A stretch of 6,315 bases of DNA, from positions 1 through 6,315 of the forward strand of contig JACQSD010000076.1 of NCBI GenBank assembly GCA_016206165.1, given 5' to 3'. The DNA is from Candidatus Uhrbacteria bacterium. Lineage in GTDB: Bacteria; Patescibacteriota; Patescibacteriia; JACQSD01. The notes beneath the pieces are model-generated. The model saw nothing but the letters and a program-made list of their open reading frames with translations, searched no databases and had not been told where the DNA came from. A program made the position numbers and the translations under genes. Numbering within the stretch: position 1 is the stretch's first letter; each line of letters starts with the position of its first letter. Below are positions 1 through 5,338 of this stretch, piece by piece.

Positions 1-51
1 ATTTTGGCGCAAGTCAGCGACCTGCGCGGCGGTGAATTTTCTTTTGCTCAT
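1..51 (-). CDS. 5' end of probable IS3-family transposase OrfA (partial)
   Basis: Only the first 17 codons lie in the window; the gene runs off the left edge. The visible peptide is MSKRKFTAAQVADLRQN. This resembles the N-terminus of small helix-turn-helix OrfA proteins of IS3-like elements, which often open with a basic K/R-K-F/Y-T run followed by a helix. The identification is supported by context: about 50 bp upstream is a TGTCCACTTTTTG sequence reading into the gene, the type of terminal inverted repeat found on IS3-like elements. A plain regulator with an N-terminal helix-turn-helix is the alternative. The fragment is too short to judge whether the gene is intact. Confidence 0.4.
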   Translation of the reverse strand, partial: MSKRKFTAAQVADLRQN

Positions 52-100
52 ACAATTGAGGGGTTAGATTCATTAACTACATGATATCCTACAAATCAAA

Positions 101-124
101 AAGTGGACATTTTCATGTCCACTT
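101..124. repeat. Two abutting IS-type terminal repeats (10-bp inverted repeat)
   Basis: AAGTGGACAT (101-110) and ATGTCCACTT (115-124) form a perfect 10-bp inverted repeat around TTTC. Read from the centre leftwards, the minus strand gives TGTCCACTTTTTG leading into the transposase fragment. Read rightwards, the plus strand gives TGTCCACTTCTTGGGG. The two arms look like the two different ends of an IS3-like element, facing away from each other with 6 bp between the TGTCCA tips. A simple palindromic operator or a weak terminator is also possible. Confidence 0.5.
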
Positions 125-164
125 CTTGGGGTACGGATCACCGACGGACTCTTTTTCTATTTTG

Positions 165-210
165 AATTAAAAGAAAAAGGGGCCACATGCAGTCAGTTAC
201 ATGTGGTCCC
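165..210 (-). terminator. Intrinsic terminator of RNA1
   Basis: On the minus strand GGGACCACATG (210-200) pairs with CATGTGGCCCC (189-179) across a 10-nt loop. This gives ten pairs with one A-C mismatch, followed by a T-rich tract TTTTTCTTTT (178-169). The shape is that of a classic rho-independent terminator. Confidence 0.85.
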
Positions 211-527
211 TGGCGCTTCCTTTCGGAAGCAATCGAAGAAATCAAGGTTCCAGAAGGCCATCTTGCCCCAACGGTAATCCTGACTTTCCGCTGGGTTTGG
301 CAGCCGGCGCGTCTTTGACGCGCATCTGGAGTCTTCGGGCACTGGCTTGCCCGAACGCTGAACCCGGCTTCGTGGGATTCAGCCTCCGACGGTTATTCAG
401 GGATCCCCGGGGAAACCAGTCGCCCCGAGTACTTCGCAGACGTGGCGCTGAAAGGAGTGAGGCCAAGAAAGCTCAAAGATGATGGCCATATCCTCACAAC
501 AATCCTCGTCCCGCTACTGCCCTGAAT
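170..527 (-). ncRNA. RNA1: predicted structured non-coding RNA, family unknown
   Basis: This is a transcript of about 358 nt bounded by a strong promoter (534-573) and an intrinsic terminator (165-210). It contains several clear hairpins: GCTTCC/GGAAGC (215-220 with 225-230), GCGCGTC/GACGCGC (307-313 with 317-323), TTCGGGC/GCCCGAA (334-340 with 349-355) and CTGAACCC/GGATTCAG (358-365 with 375-382, one G-U pair). Open frames inside it (for example 201-482 on the plus strand) do not read like proteins, run over the hairpins and have no translation signals. The size fits RNase P RNA or tmRNA. However, I see neither the P4/CR-V consensus of RNase P nor the tRNA-like ends and tag frame of tmRNA. 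It shares a bipartite motif with RNA2. The ends are inferred from the promoter and terminator only; function is not assigned. Confidence 0.6.
383..408 (-). other. Bipartite motif shared by RNA1 and RNA2
   Basis: RNA1 reads GGGGATCC, ten bases, GTCGGAGG. RNA2 has the same two octamers separated by eleven bases at 5707-5733. In both RNAs a stable hairpin follows directly on the 3' side. Sixteen identical positions at nearly the same spacing suggest a shared functional or binding element. Confidence 0.5.
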
Positions 528-533
528 AGAAGC

Positions 534-573
534 ACTATAGCATGCCTATTCGCCGTGTCAACCGTCTTGTCAA
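534..573 (-). promoter_or_regulatory. P1, promoter of RNA1 with doubled TTGACA
   Basis: The minus strand shows TTGACA (561-556), a 16-bp spacer and TATAGT (539-534) preceded by TGC, an extended -10. A second TTGACA lies exactly 12 bp further upstream (573-568). The predicted start is near 527. The block 533-563 is identical over 31 bp to the promoter block of RNA3 at 5991-6021, in opposite orientation. Confidence 0.85.
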
Positions 574-618
574 GTATAACCCTGTTTTCCTCAATAAAAT
601 TAAGGGTCCATACTATCC

Positions 619-647
619 TTGACCATTCTTGTTGCATCATGTAAGAT
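619..647 (+). promoter_or_regulatory. rpsP promoter
   Basis: TTGACC (619-624), a 17-bp spacer and TAAGAT (642-647) make a good sigma70-like promoter, with a predicted start near 654. It points away from P1, so about 45 bp separate two divergent promoters. Its position also rules out the upstream TTG at 619 as the rpsP start, because that codon would lie before the transcript begins. Confidence 0.7.
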
Positions 648-675
648 CATCAAACAAAGAAATGAGCCACTACTT

Positions 676-1029
676 ATGTTAATGATCCGCCTTTCCCGCG
701 TGGGAAAAACCAAACAGCCGTCGTATCGGCTCATCATCTCCGAAAAGACCAAAGACCCATGGGGTGACTACCTCGAGCTTCTTGGTTTTTTTAACCCACT
801 CACCAATCCACCGACAGTAACACTAAAGGCAGAACGTATCATCTACTGGATTTCAAAGGGTGCACAGCTTTCGGACACTGCACACAACCTCCTCGTCGAC
901 AATGGCGTACTGAAGACAGAAAAGAGGAAGATCAAACATTCGAAAGTTCGCGTTGCAGAAGAGGGCTCAACTCCAGCACCGGTAGCAAAAGCGCCAGAGG
1001 CGAAGGCACCCGAGGAGAAAAAGTCGTAA
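676..1029 (+). CDS. rpsP: 30S ribosomal protein bS16
   Basis: This encodes a 117-residue ribosomal protein bS16, which binds 16S rRNA and is needed for 30S assembly. The N-terminus MLMIRLSRVGKTKQPSYRLI matches the family hallmark (M-x-x-I-R-L-x-R-x-G-x-x-x-x-P-x-Y-R-I). The middle GDYLELLGFFNP and the segment ending in WISKGAQLSDTAHNLL are also typical. After about residue 95 comes a short Ala/Pro/Lys/Glu-rich tail (APVAKAPEAKAPEEKK), probably disordered, as in many bS16 proteins. The start at 676 gives the canonical N-terminus; ATG at 682 is an alternative. The in-frame TTG at 619 overlaps the -35 box. No convincing Shine-Dalgarno is seen in the short leader. The gene stands alone, convergent with tyrS, with its own promoter and terminator. 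Confidence 0.95.
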   Translation: MLMIRLSRVGKTKQPSYRLIISEKTKDPWGDYLELLGFFNPLTNPPTVTLKAERIIYWISKGAQLSDTAHNLLVDNGVLKTEKRKIKHSKVRVAEEGSTPAPVAKAPEAKAPEEKKS

Positions 1030-1056
1030 GCAATAAGCAAATAAGTGATAAGCAAA
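1027..1056 (+). repeat. Heptamer/octamer repeat beginning at the rpsP stop codon
   Basis: Four imperfect units of TAAGCAA/TAAGCAAA/TAAGTGA/TAAGCAAA run from the stop codon of rpsP to the terminator stem. The TAA of the first unit is the stop codon. The unit length of 7-8 bp matches the other short tandem repeats of this window. Confidence 0.6.
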
Positions 1057-1080
1057 ACCCGCCGGCGAGGCGGGTTTTTT
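1054..1080 (+). terminator. Intrinsic terminator of rpsP
   Basis: CCCGCC (1058-1063), a five-base loop and GGCGGG (1069-1074) are followed by six T and preceded by AAAA. The stem plus A and T tracts could also stop leftward transcription from tyrS. Confidence 0.9.
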
Positions 1081-1095
1081 GTATTGCCTAAGACG

Positions 1096-1173
1096 CATAA
1101 CTCCTCCTAACCTCCTCTTACTTTAAGAGGAGGAACCTCCCCTCTTAAGATAAGAGGGGCTGGGGGCGTTATG
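1096..1173. repeat. Family A repeat, copy 1 (78 bp, two hairpins)
   Basis: The ends CATAACTCC and, in inverse, CATAACGCC form a terminal inverted repeat. Inside are two perfect hairpins: CCTCCTCTTA/TAAGAGGAGG with loop CTT, and CCCCTCTTA/TAAGAGGGG with loop AGA. The result is a three-way-junction shape. The right end overlaps the 3' end of tyrS: the tyrS TAA (1171-1169, minus) is part of the repeat end. Other copies are at 2384-2461 (same 78-bp length) and 6242-6315. Confidence 0.85.
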
Positions 1174-2377
1174 ATACTACACGCACAAAATACCTCTTCC
1201 CCTTCTGCACTAGCACACCCTTCTTAGAAATCTTCACCACAGCATTTATATCCTCAATTACCTTCCCATCCACCTTCACTCCGCCCTGCTCCACGACTCG
1301 CTTCGCCTCGCCCTTCGACGCAGCAAACTTTACTTTCACAAGCAGATCACTCAACGGGATATTGGAAATTGGTAATTGGATATTGGGAATTTCTGCTGGT
1401 GTCTCATGCTTTTGGAATGTGGAAATAAACGCTGCTTCCGCTTTCTTTGCCGCCGGAGCACCATGATAGAGTGTGACAATCTCTCGTGCAAGACGTGCTT
1501 TGAGATCACGGGGGTTGGTTCCACCTCCAAGCGCAGCCTCAACCTCCCGCACCTCCTCCATCGGCACATCCGTACACAGTTCAAAACCGCCCACGATCAT
1601 TCTATCTCCCCATGCCATGACCTTGCCGTACATGTCCTCTGGTGTGTCGTTCAACGTAATCATGTTCCCCTCCGTCTTCCCCATTTTCTTGCCCGTCGGA
1701 TCCACAAGGAGCTTCATTGCAAACACAAATTTCTCTTTACCACGCCGCTTCTGCATGTCACGGCCAATGAGCATATTGAACGTCTGATCATTTCCGCCGA
1801 CTTCCATATCAACATCCATCGCAACCGAATCATATCCCTGAAACAGTGGGTATAAAAATTCATGGATATGAATCGGTTTCCCAGCCTTCATCCGATCCTG
1901 AAACATATCACGCTCAAGAAACTGTTGCACCGTAAATTCCGATGCAATCGCGGTCAATTCCTCTGGAGTCAGTGCATTTGTCCATTCGCTATTAAATCGG
2001 AGCTGCACGGGATTCTTCGTAGACTTGAAATCAAGAAATTTCGCCACCTGTTCCCGATATTTCCGACAATTCTCAAGCACCTCTTCTTTTGTTAATTGTT
2101 TCCGTGTGGCAAGTTTGTCCGTCGGATCACCAATCTGTGCAGTAAAATCGCCGATCAACATGATGACCTCGTGTCCAAGGCGCTGGAAGTCGCGTAACTT
2201 CTTCAGAATAATCCCATGCCCAATATGAAGCGTTGGAGCAGTGGGATCAATACCATTGTACAGACGCAGTTTCTTACCACTTTCGAGTGCAGCCTGCAGC
2301 GCCTCCGTTGACGGGTAAATCCGCTCCACCCCGCGCGTGAGGAGTTCGTGAATTTCTGATTGTGTATTTTTCTTCAT
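1169..2377 (-). CDS. tyrS: Tyrosyl-tRNA synthetase
   Basis: This 402-residue cytoplasmic class I synthetase activates tyrosine with ATP and charges tRNA-Tyr. Visible landmarks are GIDPTAPTLHIGHG with the HIGH signature at residues 51-54, the substrate-pocket motif GGNDQTFNM, the KMSKS-loop variant KMGKT at about 231-235, and a C-terminal S4-like RNA-binding domain (about 343-402, LLVKVKFAASKGEAKRVVEQGGVKVDGK). The length is normal for the family. Between the anticodon-binding region and the S4 domain (about residues 330-341) sits a repeat-derived segment, IPNIQLPISNIPL. The start ATG at 2377 is followed by the family-like MKKNTQSEIHELL. An AGGAGG 13 nt upstream lies inside the family A repeat. 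The gene follows valS with only that repeat between them, so it is probably cotranscribed. Confidence 0.96.
   Translation of the reverse strand: MKKNTQSEIHELLTRGVERIYPSTEALQAALESGKKLRLYNGIDPTAPTLHIGHGIILKKLRDFQRLGHEVIMLIGDFTAQIGDPTDKLATRKQLTKEEVLENCRKYREQVAKFLDFKSTKNPVQLRFNSEWTNALTPEELTAIASEFTVQQFLERDMFQDRMKAGKPIHIHEFLYPLFQGYDSVAMDVDMEVGGNDQTFNMLIGRDMQKRRGKEKFVFAMKLLVDPTGKKMGKTEGNMITLNDTPEDMYGKVMAWGDRMIVGGFELCTDVPMEEVREVEAALGGGTNPRDLKARLAREIVTLYHGAPAAKKAEAAFISTFQKHETPAEIPNIQLPISNIPLSDLLVKVKFAASKGEAKRVVEQGGVKVDGKVIEDINAVVKISKKGVLVQKGKRYFVRVVS
1357..1391 (-). repeat. ATTGG-type tandem repeat inside tyrS
   Basis: Imperfect units of GAAATTGG/TAATTGG/GATATTGG encode IPNIQLPISNIPL. The sequence and peptide resemble the GAATTGG repeat in valS at 3341-3368 (NSQFPIPNSQ). 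It lies in the linker before the S4 domain, where extra residues should be tolerated. Confidence 0.65.
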
Positions 2378-2383
2378 AATCGT

Positions 2384-2461
2384 CGTAACTCCTCCTCACC
2401 TCCTCTTATCCTAAGAGGAGGAACCTCCCCTCTTTAGAAAAGAGGGGTTGGGGGAGTTATG
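2384..2461. repeat. Family A repeat, copy 2, fills the valS-tyrS gap
   Basis: This is a 78-bp copy with ends CGTAACTCC and (inverse) CATAACTCC and the same two hairpins (CCTCCTCTTA-type and CCCCTCTTT-type). It occupies nearly the whole gap between valS and tyrS. It holds the valS stop codon (TAA, 2459-2457 minus) in one end and the tyrS Shine-Dalgarno candidate AGGAGG (2396-2391 minus) in the other. Confidence 0.85.
2391..2396 (-). promoter_or_regulatory. Repeat-borne Shine-Dalgarno of tyrS
   Basis: AGGAGG lies 13 nt before the tyrS ATG, somewhat far but the only purine-rich site near the start. It is the arm of the family A repeat. In mRNA it can pair with the CCUCCU-type partner arm, so folding of the repeat could limit access. 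Confidence 0.45.
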
Positions 2462-5330
2462 TTTGTAAACTTTCCAACTGTGTCTCGAGTGTTTTGATTC
2501 GTAACTTTGTCTCCTCCATCTTCGCGCGCTCGCCATCCACGATATTCGCAGGCGCTTTGTCGACGTATTCTCGATTCTCTAGTTTCCCTTCAAGTTGCTT
2601 TCGATAATTTCCTAGTTTCTCAATTTCCCTTTCTATCCGTGCGATTTCTTTTTCTTTATCGAGTATACCACCAATGGGAATAAAAATCTCGAGCGTTCCC
2701 ACGGCAAGTGCAATACTCTCTTTCGGACGATCTGCCTTTCCGGCGAAGCCGGATCCGGCTCCGCCGGACTTTTTAATCGTCAGCTCCTCAACACGCGCGA
2801 GCTTCTTGATCAATGAGGAATTCTCCTGCAGTGTGATTCTGTGATTCTGTGATTCTGTGATTATATATGCAGTCAACGGCACACTCGCTGCCAACTGATA
2901 CTCCGAACGCATCCCGCGAATCGCAGTGATCACGTCTTGAATGAGCGCAAATTCCTTTTCACTTTTCTCATCAATCAATTTCTTATCTGCCTTCGGCCAT
3001 TCGGCGACCATCAACAAATTGATTCTGTGATTCTGTGATTCTGTGATTCTGTGTAAATGCTTCCACAGCACCTCCGTGACGTATGGTGTAAACGGATGCC
3101 AGAGTTTGAGGAGAATGCAGAATGTAGAATGCAGAATGCCTAGTGTCGATTGCTGCAAGCTGCTAGCAGCTAGTTGCTGTTTAGCAATTTCAACGTACCA
3201 GTCGGCGAAGTCGCCCCAGGTGAAATCGCGGAGCCGCTCGCCCGCTTGCGAAAACCGAAACGCTTCAATGTCGTTCGTCACATCCTGGATCACCCGATGC
3301 AACCGCGAAAGCATCCAGCGATCTGCAAGTGTTTGGGGTTGAGAATTGGGAATTGGGAATTGGGAATTCGCTTTATTCGAAAGAATAAAGCGTCCTATGT
3401 TCCATAGTTTATTCACGAAATTTCGGAAGCCGGCAATTTTCTCATCATACAACCGAACATCATTGCCTGGCGTTGAACCGATGATCAGCGAAAGCCGGAC
3501 TGGATCAGCCCCGTACTTTGCAATCACATCAAGCGGATCGATCCCATTCCCAAGCGACTTTGACATCTTCCGCCCAAGTTTGTCACGCACGAGTCCGTGG
3601 AGATACACATGTTTGAACGGCACCTCGTCTAACGCATACGTTGTCATCATGATCATCCGCGCCACCCATAAGAAAAGGATATCGTATCCTGTCTCCATCA
3701 CGCTTGTCGGATGAAATAACTGCAAATCGTTCATCGGAACCTCACCTTCGCCCTCTCCTATAAGGAGAGGGGATTTTCTCCCTCTCCCCTTGGGAGAGGG
3801 TTGGGGTGAGGTTTTCTGCGCATCCGGCCATCCTAAAGTCGAAAATGTCCACAGTCCAGCAGAAAACCACGTATCGAGCGTATCTGGATCCTGCGTCCAT
3901 CCTTCACCCCCCGGAGGTTCAATTCCAACGTATATTGCTGCTTCGTCTTGATTCGGATCATTCGGATGCATTCGTAGATTCGGATCGCGTTTATACCAGA
4001 CGGGGATCCGATGCCCAAACCAAAGCTGTCGCGAAATACACCAATCATGAAGATTATCCATCCACTGGAAATATGTTTTATTAAATCGATCGGGGATAAT
4101 CGTGATATCGCTAGACTTCACGGCATCAATCGCGCGCTCTTTAAGACTTCGGAGAACGGGTCTCTGTAATCCAGAGACCCGTTCTCTGGAATTAACCTTT
4201 TTATCCACCGCGACAAACCACTGCTTTGAAACAAGCGGCTGAATCGGCGTATCGCAGCGATAGCAGACCGAGAGATTGTGGACATAGTTTTCATCAATGC
4301 GTTCGACAAGTCCCTTCTCCTGCAATCGCGCAACCACTTGCTCACGACACTGCTCCACTGGCATGCCCGCCATGCCCCCTGCCGCTTCGGTCATCTTTCC
4401 ATCTTGCCCAATAATCTGATGAATCTCGATGCCGTATTTTTGTGCAAGTGCGAAGTCCTCAAAGCTGTGCGCTGGGGTGATGGTCATCGCACCTGTCCCA
4501 ATCTCTGGATCGCCTGCAACATCGGCAATCACTTTTGCCTTCACGGTGCCATCAATCCACGGCACGTCAAATTCCTTCCCATGCAAATGCGTATACCGTG
4601 CGTCATCCGGATGCACGATAATAATCTTGTCTAAAAATTTTGTTTCCGGACGGGCAGTACCAATAATCACCGGGCCGTACTTGAGGTAATAAAATTTTGA
4701 TTTTTCTTCTCTATAATTCACTTCATCGTCTGCCAATGTTGAGGCACACCGGGTACACCAATTCACAATGCGATTACCTCGATAGATGAGTCCGTCCTCA
4801 TACATTTTTGTAAACATTGTTCGCACTGCCAACGACAAACCTTGGTCGAGCGTATACCGCTCGCGCGACCAATCACATGACGCCCCCATTTTTTTAATCT
4901 GCGTACGGATGACAACCTTCGACGCCTGTACAAATGTGTCCACTCGTTTCAAAAATTCTTCGCGCCCCAAATCGTGGCGAGTTTTCTTCTCTTCTTTCCA
5001 AATCTTTTTCTCGACCACATTTTGTGTAGCAATCGTGGCATGATCAAGTCCGGGAACCCAAAGCGTCCGATCGCCCTTCATGCGGTGGTAGCGGATCATA
5101 AGATCCTCAATCGCAAGCATTGCCGCATGCCCCATGTGGAGTTGACCAGTGACGTTTGGGGGAGGGATGACGATCGTAAATGCTTCTTGCTTCTTGCTTC
5201 TAGCAGCTAGCTGCGAGTTGCGAGAAGTTACTGGCAAGTTATCCGGACTAAAATAGCCGCTCGCTTCCCAGGCGGCGTAGATGTCATCCTCGTATTGATT
5301 CGCTTCGTATGCTTTTGCAAGTTCGGGCAT
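2457..5330 (-). CDS. valS: Valyl-tRNA synthetase with multiple in-frame repeat insertions
   Basis: This 957-residue class I synthetase charges tRNA-Val and edits misactivated threonine. The HIGH motif is PPPNVTGQLHMGH (HMGH at 65-68) and the KMSKS motif is intact (588-592, in GRKMSKSLGNGIDP). The CP1 editing domain shows TARPET (225-230) and PAHSFEDF with the conserved Asp at about 292. NWCTRC and CYRC look like zinc knuckles, as in archaeal-type ValRS. The tRNA-binding domain spans about 670-820, and the C-terminal coiled-coil arm (about 890-957) contains the family motif LENREYVDKAPANIV. The protein is longer than the roughly 870-890 residues usual for bacteria. The surplus is explained by repeat-derived segments near residues 35-50, 382-394, 506-531, 655-664, about 717-740, 760-771, 823-833 and 855-864. 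All catalytic motifs remain, so it is probably functional. The start at 5330 fits the N-terminus MPELAKAYEANQYEDDIYAAWEASG. Confidence 0.96.
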   Translation of the reverse strand: MPELAKAYEANQYEDDIYAAWEASGYFSPDNLPVTSRNSQLAARSKKQEAFTIVIPPPNVTGQLHMGHAAMLAIEDLMIRYHRMKGDRTLWVPGLDHATIATQNVVEKKIWKEEKKTRHDLGREEFLKRVDTFVQASKVVIRTQIKKMGASCDWSRERYTLDQGLSLAVRTMFTKMYEDGLIYRGNRIVNWCTRCASTLADDEVNYREEKSKFYYLKYGPVIIGTARPETKFLDKIIIVHPDDARYTHLHGKEFDVPWIDGTVKAKVIADVAGDPEIGTGAMTITPAHSFEDFALAQKYGIEIHQIIGQDGKMTEAAGGMAGMPVEQCREQVVARLQEKGLVERIDENYVHNLSVCYRCDTPIQPLVSKQWFVAVDKKVNSRERVSGLQRPVLRSLKERAIDAVKSSDITIIPDRFNKTYFQWMDNLHDWCISRQLWFGHRIPVWYKRDPNLRMHPNDPNQDEAAIYVGIEPPGGEGWTQDPDTLDTWFSAGLWTFSTLGWPDAQKTSPQPSPKGRGRKSPLLIGEGEGEVPMNDLQLFHPTSVMETGYDILFLWVARMIMMTTYALDEVPFKHVYLHGLVRDKLGRKMSKSLGNGIDPLDVIAKYGADPVRLSLIIGSTPGNDVRLYDEKIAGFRNFVNKLWNIGRFILSNKANSQFPIPNSQPQTLADRWMLSRLHRVIQDVTNDIEAFRFSQAGERLRDFTWGDFADWYVEIAKQQLAASSLQQSTLGILHSTFCILLKLWHPFTPYVTEVLWKHLHRITESQNHRINLLMVAEWPKADKKLIDEKSEKEFALIQDVITAIRGMRSEYQLAASVPLTAYIITESQNHRITLQENSSLIKKLARVEELTIKKSGGAGSGFAGKADRPKESIALAVGTLEIFIPIGGILDKEKEIARIEREIEKLGNYRKQLEGKLENREYVDKAPANIVDGERAKMEETKLRIKTLETQLESLQT
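2739..2768. repeat. 30-bp GC-rich palindrome inside valS
   Basis: TCCGGCG, A, AGCCGGATCCGGCT, C, CGCCGGA is a palindrome centred on GGATCC with 14 of 15 pairs. In frame it encodes SGGAGSGFAG, a low-complexity stretch just before the C-terminal arm of ValRS that I do not recognise as family sequence. Confidence 0.7.
2833..2863 (-). repeat. Octamer tandem repeat in valS, array 1
   Basis: GTGATTCT is repeated nearly four times. On the coding strand the unit is AGAATCAC and yields ITESQNHRIT. Because 8 is not a multiple of 3, the array cycles through all frames and gives the same octapeptide in each. Confidence 0.85.
3021..3052 (-). repeat. Octamer tandem repeat in valS, array 2
   Basis: Four exact copies of GATTCTGT, the same unit as in array 1, encode HRITESQNHRI in ValRS. 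The two arrays are about 160 bp apart in the same gene and the same orientation. Confidence 0.9.
3112..3180 (-). repeat. Heptamer array plus CTAGCAGCTAG repeat in valS
   Basis: AGAATGC/AGAATGT units occur four times (3112-3139), followed by a region rich in GCTGCAAGCTGCTAGCAGC. Together they encode AASSLQQSTLGILHSTFCIL, an unusual stretch inside the tRNA-binding domain. The 11-mer CTAGCAGCTAG (3163-3173) recurs at 5200-5210 near the start of the gene. Confidence 0.75.
3341..3368 (-). repeat. GAATTGG heptamer array in valS
   Basis: About four units of GAATTGG encode NSQFPIPNSQ in ValRS, close to the junction of the catalytic core and the anticodon-binding domain. The peptide resembles the repeat segment in TyrRS. 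Confidence 0.8.
3369..3392. repeat. Perfect 10-bp hairpin next to the GAATTGG array
   Basis: CGCTTTATTC, GAAA, GAATAAAGCG is a perfect inverted repeat that directly follows the heptamer array and encodes RFILSNKA. Part of this (RFIL) is normal ValRS sequence, so only the distal arm may be foreign. Confidence 0.55.
3738..3813. repeat. Family B repeat inserted in frame in valS
   Basis: This 76-bp element has perfect 9-bp terminal repeats (AACCTCACC/GGTGAGGTT) and two hairpins (CCCTCTCCT/AGGAGAGGG and CCCTCTCCC/GGGAGAGGG). It has the same three-way-junction plan as family A. It encodes TSPQPSPKGRGRKSPLLIGE and following residues between WPDAQ and DLQLFHPTSV, a point where other ValRS proteins have only a few residues. 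Confidence 0.9.
4152..4186. repeat. 15-bp-arm palindrome inserted in frame in valS
   Basis: GAGAACGGGTCTCTG (4152-4166) pairs perfectly with CAGAGACCCGTTCTC (4172-4186) around TAATC. Pairing extends at least two more bases outwards with one G-U. It encodes RERVSGLQRPVL, placed between QWFVAVDKK and LKERAIDAVK, which are adjacent blocks in normal ValRS. The arrangement recalls the in-frame palindromic elements of Rickettsia. Confidence 0.85.
5181..5227 (-). repeat. GCTTCTT heptamers plus CTAGCAGCTAG repeat at valS 5' end
   Basis: Three units of GCTTCTT/GCTTCTA are followed by CTAGCAGCTAG (5200-5210, also at 3163-3173) and GCGAGTTGCGAG. It encodes TSRNSQLAARSKKQEA at residues 35-50, just before FTIVIPPPNVTG, where normal ValRS has a short, variable linker. 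Confidence 0.75.
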
Positions 5331-5338
5331 AGGTCTGG

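Noticed and set aside
282..289. GGAAAGTC on the minus strand, reminiscent of the RNase P P4 region
   Set aside because: The rest of the P4 consensus and the 3' partner (ACAGAA...GGCTTA type) are absent, so an rnpB call is not supported.
201..482. Open frames on both strands over RNA1
   Set aside because: They cross stable hairpins, have arginine-rich peptides without family resemblance and lack ribosome binding sites; the promoter-terminator pair supports an RNA instead.
619..675. TTG start extending rpsP by 19 residues
   Set aside because: It overlaps the -35 box and adds residues not found in bS16; ATG at 676 gives the canonical N-terminus.
2833..3052. Short repeats in valS considered as a CRISPR array
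   Set aside because: Units are 8 bp, contiguous and without unique spacers, and they lie inside a coding gene.
1376..5210. Many plus-strand open frames opposite tyrS and valS
   Set aside because: They are antisense shadows of two clearly identified synthetase genes.
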